From the NCBI GenBank assembly GCA_019236975.1, contig JAFAHZ010000121.1, positions 1 through 51,814 on the forward strand: a DNA stretch of 51,814 nt, in the 5' to 3' direction. Positions 17,882-25,072 of this stretch are shown one piece after another (the stretch's first letter is position 1; every line of letters starts with the position of its first letter). The DNA is from Vulcanimicrobiota bacterium. GTDB lineage: Bacteria; Vulcanimicrobiota; Vulcanimicrobiia; Vulcanimicrobiales; Vulcanimicrobiaceae. The translations under genes were made by a program, and so were the position numbers. The notes under the pieces were generated by a model that saw only the letters and a program-made list of their open reading frames with translations, was not told the origin of the DNA and ran no database searches.

Positions 17882-18949
17882 ATGAAGCGCTATCTCGGCA
17901 TCGCGCTGTGTGCGGTAGCGGCTGCATGCGAGGGCCGGCCCACCACGCTTCCGGCCGGCGCCCTCGGTCCCAGAGTAGGAGGCCATCCCACGCCGGTCGT
18001 GTACGTCGCCGAATCGTGCGTGCCGAACGCGGCATCGTGCGCGCCCGCCGACGGCCTCGTCCGCAGCCTTCGCGGCCGCACGATAACCGCCGGCGTCGTC
18101 CATCCCATCGCTCTTGCCGCCGGCGCAAACGGCGATCTCTTCGTTTCGAACGCCGTCGGTAGCGAGGGCGGCGACGTGACGGTCTACTCCGCAAACGGCA
18201 GATTGCTACGAACGCTTGACGGATTCCGAGGACGATCCTATGCGATGGCGGTCTCGCACTCCGGCGAACTCTACGTCACTAGCCACTACAAGTACCGCTG
18301 CTGCGATATCAAGGGATCGGTTGCGGTTTTTGCGCCGGGCGGCACGCGGCCCGTTCGCCATCTGACGGGCGTCGGAAGTTTTCCGGGAAAGCCGGCGTTC
18401 GACGCGTATGGGAACCTGTACGTTCCTAACTTCGACAATTTCCCGGGATACGTCGGCGTATATGCACCAAGCCAGACGGCGCCGTTTCGAACGATCTCCC
18501 AAGGTATGGGATTTCCGTTAGCACTCGCATTCGACGCTCGAGGGCGCCTCTACGTCCTCAATATCGTCTTTAGCGGCGGATACGACGTCGCGGTGTACGC
18601 ACCCGGCGCCGATGCGCCGTCGCACACGATCGAGGCCGGGATCACGAACGCATCGGCAATCGCACTCGATCCGGACGGCAACCTTTACGTCGCCAACCGC
18701 GCCGAAAAGGGACGGCTCGCCAACGTGACCGCGTACTCACCGCAATCGTTCGCGCCGGCGAGAAGAATCTTTGCGGGAATAGCGGACCCGATCGCGTTGG
18801 CCTTCGACGCTGCGGGAACGCTGTACGTCGCGAACGCGCCGGTCCGAGGCACCAGTACCGTGACCGCTTATGCGCCGGGCTCGGTGAAACCGTTGCGCGT
18901 CTATCCGTTGGCCGAGCAAGCTGCCGCGCTGGCCGTTTCGCACGAATAA
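17882..18949 (+). CDS. Secreted NHL-like beta-propeller lipoprotein
   Basis: The product is 355 aa. A short lipoprotein signal ends in VAAACEG (Cys about residue 16). The body repeats units of about 45 residues with D-G-NLYVAN or G-RLYVLN cores (AFDAYGNLYVPNFDN, ALDPDGNLYVANRAE, AFDAAGTLYVANAPV), each followed by a V-x-V-YAP strand, typical of NHL/SMP-30-like propellers. These are binding or scaffold folds; no catalytic residues can be named. ATG is 3 nt after the methyltransferase stop. Cys pairs occur in the first blade (SCVPNAASCAP) and at RCCD, suggesting disulphides in an exported protein. Confidence 0.75.
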   Translation: MKRYLGIALCAVAAACEGRPTTLPAGALGPRVGGHPTPVVYVAESCVPNAASCAPADGLVRSLRGRTITAGVVHPIALAAGANGDLFVSNAVGSEGGDVTVYSANGRLLRTLDGFRGRSYAMAVSHSGELYVTSHYKYRCCDIKGSVAVFAPGGTRPVRHLTGVGSFPGKPAFDAYGNLYVPNFDNFPGYVGVYAPSQTAPFRTISQGMGFPLALAFDARGRLYVLNIVFSGGYDVAVYAPGADAPSHTIEAGITNASAIALDPDGNLYVANRAEKGRLANVTAYSPQSFAPARRIFAGIADPIALAFDAAGTLYVANAPVRGTSTVTAYAPGSVKPLRVYPLAEQAAALAVSHE

Positions 18950-18959
18950 GCGGCTCGGC

Positions 18960-20225
18960 GTGTTCAAAGAATTCAAACCGGTCGCAGTCGCCGCCGTAGC
19001 GTTCGTCGTCGTATACGTCGCGCTCGATCTCAACAAGTTGTACGCCTTGCGTTACGGCGCCGATCTCGGAACGTTCGCGCAGACGATCGTGAACATGGCG
19101 CACGGCTCGTCGTGGAACTATGGCGAGTGGCGGCCGCATCTGGAAGTTCACGACTCTTGGCTGCTTTATGCGCTCGCACCGATAATGGCGTTGTTCCCCC
19201 GAACCGAAACGCTCGTCGCCGTTCAGGTTTTCGCGGTCGCGGCGGCGGCGATTCCGCTGGCGTTTTTCGGCCGCGAAATCGGGCTGTCACCGCGCGCCGC
19301 CAACGTCGTCGCGATCGCCTACCTGCTGACACCGTCGGCGCAAGGCTTCAGCTACGATAATTTTTCGGAGAACGTCTTCGTTCCGCTGATTGCGTTTAGC
19401 GGTGCGGTCGCCGTGCGCCGCCGCTCGCCGTTGGGAACGCTCGTTGCCGCGCAGCTGCTGATGGGACTCAAGGAGGACGAGATCTTCTTCGTCGCGTGGC
19501 TCGCGGCAGCGTGCGCGCTCTTCTGGGATCGCCGCATCGGCGTTGCGGCGCTCGTGCTCGCGGGCGCGAACGGAGGACTGTATTACGGTATCGAACGCGC
19601 CCTCGGAACCCAATCGAACGCGCCGCAGTACGCTTTGGGTATCGAAGACGTCGGCGGCAAGCTGACGCTGGCAGCGCTGCTGTTGCTACCGTTCGCGTTT
19701 TCGCCGCTTGCGATTGGCCGCTGGCTCTTGCTCGCGCTCCCGTTTCTGGTCGAAATCGTTTTCGCGCACCACAACCCGTACGAACCCAGCCGCATCGGTA
19801 CGCACTATACGGCCCCGTTGCTGTCGTTCGTTGCGATCGCCGCGGCCTTCGGCGTACTGCGGTGGCCAAGAATCACGGCGTACGTGATCCCATGCGCGCT
19901 GGTCACGATGCTCTTCATCTTCAACGATACCGCACTGCGCCCCGGGCGCTGGCCCTTCGTCGTCGACTGGAACGCGTACGCGCGCGCGACCGAGGCGCGC
20001 AACACGAAGACACCGCTGCTGCTCCGACGCCGCGACGAAGGCATCTGGGCGGTCGCCGCGGTCAATCCGCTCGTCCGGCTCGATCCGCGTCCGGATCCAC
20101 ACTTCGTCGCCTGTCCCGGCTACAACACCAACGCCGCCGCGTTTTTCTCCAGCATCGGCATCGGGCCGCGTCGCGAATGGAAACTCTGCGGCGGCGTCCC
20201 CGTCAGCGAAAATGCTGCGCGATGA
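18960..20225 (+). CDS. DUF2079 polytopic membrane protein
   Basis: The product is 421 aa with a GTG start 10 nt after the previous stop. It has about nine hydrophobic segments. The N-terminal features of DUF2079 are clear: an early TM followed by DLGTFAQTIVNMAHGSSW, then PHLEVHDSWLLYALAP, and LTPSAQGFSYDNFSENVFVPLIAF further on. These resemble the periplasmic loops of GT-C glycosyltransferase-like proteins, but no activity is established for the family. The last 23 nt overlap the 3' end of the convergent S9 peptidase gene. Confidence 0.85.
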   Translation: MFKEFKPVAVAAVAFVVVYVALDLNKLYALRYGADLGTFAQTIVNMAHGSSWNYGEWRPHLEVHDSWLLYALAPIMALFPRTETLVAVQVFAVAAAAIPLAFFGREIGLSPRAANVVAIAYLLTPSAQGFSYDNFSENVFVPLIAFSGAVAVRRRSPLGTLVAAQLLMGLKEDEIFFVAWLAAACALFWDRRIGVAALVLAGANGGLYYGIERALGTQSNAPQYALGIEDVGGKLTLAALLLLPFAFSPLAIGRWLLLALPFLVEIVFAHHNPYEPSRIGTHYTAPLLSFVAIAAAFGVLRWPRITAYVIPCALVTMLFIFNDTALRPGRWPFVVDWNAYARATEARNTKTPLLLRRRDEGIWAVAAVNPLVRLDPRPDPHFVACPGYNTNAAAFFSSIGIGPRREWKLCGGVPVSENAAR

Positions 20226-22215
20226 AATCGAGCCAGTAGTGATAGACGTCGACCGTGCGCACGGGGTCGCTGGGGAAATGCCCGTAGACCGGCCACACGC
20301 GCAGCGTCGCGTCCTTGTGATTGTCCCGCAGCGCGCGCCAGTAGATCGACGAGGTCGCAAACGGGTCGCGATTGTCGCCGACGTCGGAAAGAATTAACGT
20401 CGGCGTCGTCACGTCCTTTGCGTACCACACCGCCGACGCACGGCGCCACTCAGCGGCATTGCTACCGGTGAACGGCGAGCCGTGGAACAAGTCTACGTCG
20501 GCTAACGAGTCGTCGGCCGTTCCATAATCGGTAGTCCAATCGTTGACCGACGCACCGGAGACGGCGGCCTTCCAAATATGATATTTCGAGATCATCCACG
20601 CCGTCATGATGCCGCCGTACGACCAACCGGAGACGGCAATGCGCGAGTCGTCGACGATGCCGCGCGCACGTACGGAATCGACCGCTGCCATGATGTCTTT
20701 GCCCGGTCCCTCTTCGGGGTCGTAGAGCACCGCACGCTGATACGCTAAACCGAGATCGTCGCTGCCGCGGTAGTTCGGCCGCAACACGATCCACCCGCGC
20801 GCGGCCATCACTTGCGCCCAAAAATCGAAAATCAAACTCGACGACGAGGTCGGGCCGCCGTGAATGTAGACGCTCAACGGGTACTTGCGGCCCGGCGTAA
20901 ACCCGGGAGGCAAATAGAGTACGCCGTCGGCCGTAATACCGGTCAAGGTCGGATAGGTGATGCGCTCCGCCGTCGCAAGATCGTATTGCGCCAGCCAGCG
21001 GTTAAACTCGGTCAGCTTCGCCAGCGTCCCGTCGGACAAACGCGCGAATAACTCGGGCGGCTGTTTGGTCGCAGTCCCGACGAACACCAGCGTTCCGTCG
21101 GCGGCGATCGCGTTGCGCAGCGACGACTCGACGGCCGCACCGGTCGTCGTGCCGGGCGTGCCCGGGGTCAAATCCACGGGCAAACGCTGCGGCTCGCCTC
21201 CGAGTGCGACGCGGTACAGCGCGTTCGTCGCACGATCGGGAACCGCAAAATAGACGCTCTTGGAGTCGCGTGCCCAGGCCGAATCGGAGATCGGGCGATC
21301 GACCGGCGCGGATACCGCGCTCCCCGGACCGCCGGCTGGAGTGGTGACGTAAAGCTGCGCGAGGTTGACTTGCGAATCGCCGTTGGAATACGTGTACGCG
21401 ACGTGGGTTCCGTCGGGCGAAAAGAGCGGGTCGCTCTCCCACGCACCGTGCCCGGTGAGCGGCCGCACGACTTTCGATGCGACGTCGACCAGCGCGACGC
21501 GCGAATACGACTCGTCGTTGAGGATCGCATTGGGGCAGAGCACGAATGCGATCGTCTTTTCGTCGGGCGACCACGAGAGCGTCGACTCACCTTCGCCGGC
21601 GGCGACGCTTTCGGGACCGAACGTCAGTTGCGTGGCGGTCGCGTCGGCACCCAACGGCTGAACGAACAGATGAACCGGCTGAGGGCGCGAACGCGCCGTG
21701 ATCGGTTCGGTCGTAAAGACGAAACTGTCGCGGAAGCGATCGGCGCCCTTGCGCTCCCGCTGCGCGTCCTCGGCGGCATACGCCACGGCGCGGCCGTCCG
21801 GACGCCACGCAAACTGTTCGACGCCTTCCTTCGCGTGAGTCACCGGGCGGGCGTCGCCGCCGTCCAACGGCATCACGAAGACTTGCGAGTGCGCATCGTC
21901 GCCATCGCCGTCATCGGCGATGAAGGCGAGGCGAGTCCCATCGGGCGAGAAGGCCGGATCGGAGAGTCCTTTTCGACCGTAGGTAAGCGCGCGCTGCGCG
22001 CGGCTCGCGAGGTCGACGATCCAAAGCTCGTCCTCGTACTTGTCCTCGTTCCAGTTGATGCGAGACACGACGACGACCGCCCGCTTCCCGTCCGGGGAGA
22101 TCGCCGGACCCTCCAGCCGGACGGCGTGCTGGAAATCGTTTTCTCCTAGGAGGGCAGCACCCGCCGCGCAGGGCGCAAAGGCGAGCGTTAACGCTAAAAT
22201 GACACGGACGATCAT
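20203..22215 (-). CDS. S9-family prolyl-oligopeptidase-like peptidase, exported
   Basis: The product is 670 aa. A signal peptide (residues 1-20, cleavage near AGA-A) sends it to the periplasm or outside. Residues about 25-400 are WD40-like PD40 propeller blades (ISPDGKRAVVVVS, FSPDGTRLAFIAD, FSPDGTHVAYTYS). The alpha/beta-hydrolase domain carries the oxyanion loop HGGPTSSSS, nucleophile Ser in GWSYGG, acid in SDVGDNRDP and His in YGHFPSDP, an intact triad of the acylaminoacyl-peptidase/DPP group. It would trim short peptides. No Shine-Dalgarno site is visible before the ATG. It is divergent from the toxin-antitoxin pair and convergent with the DUF2079 gene. Confidence 0.9.
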   Translation of the reverse strand: MIVRVILALTLAFAPCAAGAALLGENDFQHAVRLEGPAISPDGKRAVVVVSRINWNEDKYEDELWIVDLASRAQRALTYGRKGLSDPAFSPDGTRLAFIADDGDGDDAHSQVFVMPLDGGDARPVTHAKEGVEQFAWRPDGRAVAYAAEDAQRERKGADRFRDSFVFTTEPITARSRPQPVHLFVQPLGADATATQLTFGPESVAAGEGESTLSWSPDEKTIAFVLCPNAILNDESYSRVALVDVASKVVRPLTGHGAWESDPLFSPDGTHVAYTYSNGDSQVNLAQLYVTTPAGGPGSAVSAPVDRPISDSAWARDSKSVYFAVPDRATNALYRVALGGEPQRLPVDLTPGTPGTTTGAAVESSLRNAIAADGTLVFVGTATKQPPELFARLSDGTLAKLTEFNRWLAQYDLATAERITYPTLTGITADGVLYLPPGFTPGRKYPLSVYIHGGPTSSSSLIFDFWAQVMAARGWIVLRPNYRGSDDLGLAYQRAVLYDPEEGPGKDIMAAVDSVRARGIVDDSRIAVSGWSYGGIMTAWMISKYHIWKAAVSGASVNDWTTDYGTADDSLADVDLFHGSPFTGSNAAEWRRASAVWYAKDVTTPTLILSDVGDNRDPFATSSIYWRALRDNHKDATLRVWPVYGHFPSDPVRTVDVYHYWLDFIAQHFR

Positions 22216-22278
22216 AGCTGATGGGCATTCTGGCGCACGCCGGTTTTTCTTGCCCGGGTCGACGTCTCTGCCGATATG

Positions 22279-22299
22279 GAGTATTTCTGCTCGATACTC
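22279..22299. promoter_or_regulatory. Inverted repeat, likely operator of the Xre-RES toxin-antitoxin pair
   Basis: GAGTAT (22279-22284) and ATACTC (22294-22299) are exact inverted copies separated by 9 bp, centre to centre 15 bp. A third related half, ATACTGAG, follows at 22301-22308. This lies just before the antitoxin ATG, where such antitoxins usually repress themselves. TATACT at 22300-22305 resembles a -10 box. Confidence 0.5.
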
Positions 22300-22311
22300 T
22301 ATACTGAGAAC

Positions 22312-22704
22312 ATGCCCCCCACGGTTACGGCCGATCCCGACCTGCGTCGCCTGTCGCCGGCGGCGATTCGTGCGTTCGAGCGAATCGCGGACGCCTGGGT
22401 GCTCTCCACCGAGGAGCGCCGGCGCCTCCTGGGCGATCTTCCGGCTTCCACCTACTTCAAATACCGGCGCGATCCCGAAGCGGCGCGGCTATCGCGTGAC
22501 GCGCTCGAGCGGATCTCTCACGTGCTCGGCATCTTCAAGTCGATCAACGTGCTCTTGCCCCGCAAAGAATCGGCCGACGCCTGGATCCGCCGGCCCAATA
22601 CGGCTGCGCTGTTTAAGGGGCGCACGGCTTTGGACTACTTGCTCACGGGAGGGTTCGCCGCGCTCGTCGACGTGCGGCGCTATCTCGACGCTAGCCGCGG
22701 ATGA
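22312..22704 (+). CDS. MbcA/ParS/Xre-type antitoxin (DUF2384)
   Basis: The product is 130 aa. I start it at 22312 because the frame's earlier start (22276) would put the operator-like repeat inside the gene. The N-terminal half is an Xre-like helical domain (LSPAAIRAFERIADAW, LPASTYFKYRR). The C-terminal half matches the MbcA-ParS toxin-binding domain (RISHVLGIFKSINVLLP, WIRRPNTAALFKGRTALDYLL, GGFAALVDVRRYLDASRG). It neutralises the RES toxin encoded next. The TGA stop overlaps the toxin ATG (ATGA), the usual antitoxin-first coupling. Confidence 0.9.
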   Translation: MPPTVTADPDLRRLSPAAIRAFERIADAWVLSTEERRRLLGDLPASTYFKYRRDPEAARLSRDALERISHVLGIFKSINVLLPRKESADAWIRRPNTAALFKGRTALDYLLTGGFAALVDVRRYLDASRG

Positions 22705-23363
22705 TCGCCTTCCGGCTGATCGCGTCGATTTATCCGACGGTCAGCGTTTACGATCGTATCGTCGACACGAAGCATTTCACGCAACTATTGGAAATCGAAG
22801 CGCTCACCAATCCTCGAATTCGTGAGGAAGCCGGCGATTTTCGCAAAGTGCGGCCCGAAGACGCGGTGAGCGGCCCGGGGACTACGCCTATCATGGCATC
22901 GTTTGCGTACACCGGCGACAGCCGCTTTTCCGACGGCAGCTACGGCGTGTACTACGCGGCGCGCGACGAGGCGACGGCACTGGCCGAAACGATCTACCAC
23001 CGCACCACGTTTCTGCGCGCGACGGCAGAGCCCAGCATCGATGTGGACGAGCGCATGTATCGATCGCAGATTGCCGGAACGTTTGACGATATACGCGATC
23101 GTTCGCCGCGCTCGAAACTCTACGATCCCGACGATTACTCGAGCTCGCAGCGTTACGCCGCCCGGCTCTACGCCGCCAACCGTCTCGACGGCATTCTCTA
23201 CCGCAGCGTCCGCAGGCCCGAAGGCGAATGCGTAGCCGCGTTCCGGCCGCGCTGCGTCACGAAGTGCAAGATGCACAAGTACCTGCGCCTGCGCTGGGAC
23301 GGCACCTCGATCGTCAGCGTCGCGGTACTGACGAATTTGTCACCCGCAGCACCGTCGCGATGA
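22701..23363 (+). CDS. RES-domain toxin (NAD+-degrading family)
   Basis: The product is 220 aa. The RES fold signatures are present: RLIASIYP at the start, FSDGSYGVYYAARDEATALAET in the middle and SQRYAARLYAANRLDGILYRSVR followed by ECVAAFRP near the end, supplying the conserved Arg, Tyr, Glu and Ser positions. Characterised RES toxins such as MbcT and Res break down NAD+. It is coupled to the antitoxin by a 4-nt ATGA overlap. The last 50 nt overlap the 3' end of selA on the other strand, so toxin transcription would run into the selA message. Confidence 0.9.
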   Translation: MIAFRLIASIYPTVSVYDRIVDTKHFTQLLEIEALTNPRIREEAGDFRKVRPEDAVSGPGTTPIMASFAYTGDSRFSDGSYGVYYAARDEATALAETIYHRTTFLRATAEPSIDVDERMYRSQIAGTFDDIRDRSPRSKLYDPDDYSSSQRYAARLYAANRLDGILYRSVRRPEGECVAAFRPRCVTKCKMHKYLRLRWDGTSIVSVAVLTNLSPAAPSR

Positions 23364-24660
23364 CGTAAGCGTCCTCTTCGGGAGCGATCGTCCGCAAATC
23401 GAGCATCACGCGGCCCTTCTCGATGCGGGCCACGACGGCGGGATTCTCACGGCGCAAGGCCGCGGCGACCCCATCCGCCTCCGAGACCTCCAGCGCTACC
23501 GCCAGCGAGGCGATCTGTGCTTGCGGCAGCGAACCGCCGCCGACGTACGCCATCGATTCCACGAGCGATGCGGCGGCGATCGCGTCGACGTATGCGGCAC
23601 CGCGCGCGCGCAGATCGTCGAGCGTCGCCGCAAGCATACGAAAGATCGGAATGCGGTCGCGCGACGTGCGCTCGAGATACAAGTGCAGCGTTGCCGCGAG
23701 GGCGGCGATCGTCGTTTTGTCGACGCGCAGCGCGCGCAGTAACGGGTTGGAGCGAAGCGGCGCAACGAAATGCGCTTTGCCGGCGATAATTCCCGCTTGC
23801 GGTCCGCCGAGCAGCTTATCGCCCGAGAACGTCACCAGATCCATGCCGTCGGCGATGGCTTCCTGCACCGTGCGCTCGTGCGGCAAGCCGTACTCTGCGA
23901 GATCGACGAGCGCGCCGCTCCCGAGGTCCTCGACGACCGGAACGCCGGCGCTGCGGCCTAGGCGAACTAACTCTTCCGGTGCGACGTCGCTGGTAAAACC
24001 TTCGATACGATAGTTGGAGGGATGCGTGCGCAGCAGCAGCGCGGTGCGCGGCGATAGGGCGCGTTCGTAGTCGGCGGTATAGACGCGATTGGTGGATCCG
24101 ACTTCAATGAGGATCGACCCGCTGCGTGCGATCACGTCGGGAATGCGAAATCCGCCGCCGATCTCCACGAGCTGATTGCGTGCGACGATGGTTTCGCGGC
24201 CGCGCGCGTAGGTATCGAGAATCAAGAGCACGGCCGCGGCGCAGTTGTTGACGACGATGGCGTCCTGCGCGCCGGTCGCATCGCGAAGCGCTTCCGTGAC
24301 GCGCGAGTAGCGCGAGCCGCGTTCGCCGGCACTCAAGTCGAACTCGAGATTCGAGTACCCTCGGGCGATGCGGTCGATCGCGGTCAGCGCTTCAACCGCG
24401 AGCGGGGAGCGCCCGAGGTTGGTGTGCACGACGATACCCGTCGCGTTGATTGCCGGGACGAGCTCCCGCAAGCGCGCGTCGTTGAGCTGCGCGACGACGT
24501 CGGCTACGACGGATTCGTACGATCGCTCGCTGCCCGAAGCGCGCGCGCGATCGAGCACCTGCTCGATCGCGCGTTTGACGGTTTCTCTTCCGAAAGCGAC
24601 GCCGTATTCGGCGACCGCGGGTTCCTCCAGCAGCCGATGCACCGCCGGGAGGCCGCGCAT
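23314..24660 (-). CDS. selA: L-seryl-tRNA(Sec) selenium transferase SelA
   Basis: The product is 448 aa, the usual SelA length. It converts Ser-tRNA(Sec) to Sec-tRNA(Sec) with selenophosphate in the cytoplasm. Family motifs are clear: INATGIVVHTNLGRSPL (71-87), YSNLEFDLSAGERGSRY (102-118), VVNNCAAAVLL, VEDLGSGAL and the PLP lysine in TFSGDKLLGGPQAG (K282). The ATG is the first Met after the trxA stop and overlaps it (TAATG), so the two are coupled. With selB at the left of the window this shows a bacterial selenocysteine system; selD and selC are not present here. The 3' end overlaps the RES toxin gene. Confidence 0.95.
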   Translation of the reverse strand: MRGLPAVHRLLEEPAVAEYGVAFGRETVKRAIEQVLDRARASGSERSYESVVADVVAQLNDARLRELVPAINATGIVVHTNLGRSPLAVEALTAIDRIARGYSNLEFDLSAGERGSRYSRVTEALRDATGAQDAIVVNNCAAAVLLILDTYARGRETIVARNQLVEIGGGFRIPDVIARSGSILIEVGSTNRVYTADYERALSPRTALLLRTHPSNYRIEGFTSDVAPEELVRLGRSAGVPVVEDLGSGALVDLAEYGLPHERTVQEAIADGMDLVTFSGDKLLGGPQAGIIAGKAHFVAPLRSNPLLRALRVDKTTIAALAATLHLYLERTSRDRIPIFRMLAATLDDLRARGAAYVDAIAAASLVESMAYVGGGSLPQAQIASLAVALEVSEADGVAAALRRENPAVVARIEKGRVMLDLRTIAPEEDAYVIATVLRVTNSSVPRR

Positions 24661-24986
24661 TAGGCCACGTGTTTGCCGAGCATCGTCGTGATGACGTTCT
24701 CGGGAACGTAGCCGACGATGCGATCGACCGGCTGCCCGCCTTTGAACAGAATCAAACACGGAATTCCCGAGACTTGATACTGTCCGGCAAGACTCGGATT
24801 GTCGTCGGTGTTTAATTTGACGAACTTCGCTTTTCCGCTGTTGGCGTTGGCAACTTTCTCCACCACCGGTCCGAGCATCTTACAAGGGCCGCACCAAGGC
24901 GCCCAAAAATCCACCAGCACCGGCTGGCTGCTCTGTAAGACTTCGCTTTCGAAGTTGGTCATCGTGACGTCTGATAATGCGCTCAT
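24660..24986 (-). CDS. trxA: Thioredoxin
   Basis: The product is 108 aa with no signal peptide, so it is cytoplasmic. Active site WCGPC at residues 31-35 within VLVDFWAPWCGPCK; cis-Pro76 in SGIPCL. It reduces protein disulphides using thioredoxin reductase. An unusual third Cys (C77) sits directly after the cis-Pro, where E. coli has Thr. GGAGG lies about 15 nt before the ATG, further away than usual. The stop shares bases with the selA start (TAATG). Upstream, 86 nt separate it from the last lipoprotein gene of the array; a small TCGCC-GCA-GGCGA stem lies in that gap without a T-tract. Confidence 0.95.
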   Translation of the reverse strand: MSALSDVTMTNFESEVLQSSQPVLVDFWAPWCGPCKMLGPVVEKVANANSGKAKFVKLNTDDNPSLAGQYQVSGIPCLILFKGGQPVDRIVGYVPENVITTMLGKHVA

Positions 24987-25072
24987 GAAATGGGTTTCTT
25001 TCCTCCCGTTGCGTGAACATTTCCGCCGCCCGAAGGGTTGCGTCTTCACGTGCCTGGTCGCCTGCGGCGAGG
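24987..25072 (-). other. Gap between the lipoprotein array and trxA-selA
   Basis: These 86 nt hold a TCGCC-GCA-GGCGA mini-stem right after the array E stop and a longer GTGAA...TTCAC pairing. No T-tract follows, so there is no clear terminator. Whether a trxA promoter lies here cannot be decided. Confidence 0.35.

Noticed and set aside
22276-22311. Upstream start for the antitoxin at 22276
   Set aside because: It would put the inverted repeat and the TATACT box inside the gene; the ATG at 22312 gives a family-like N-terminus.
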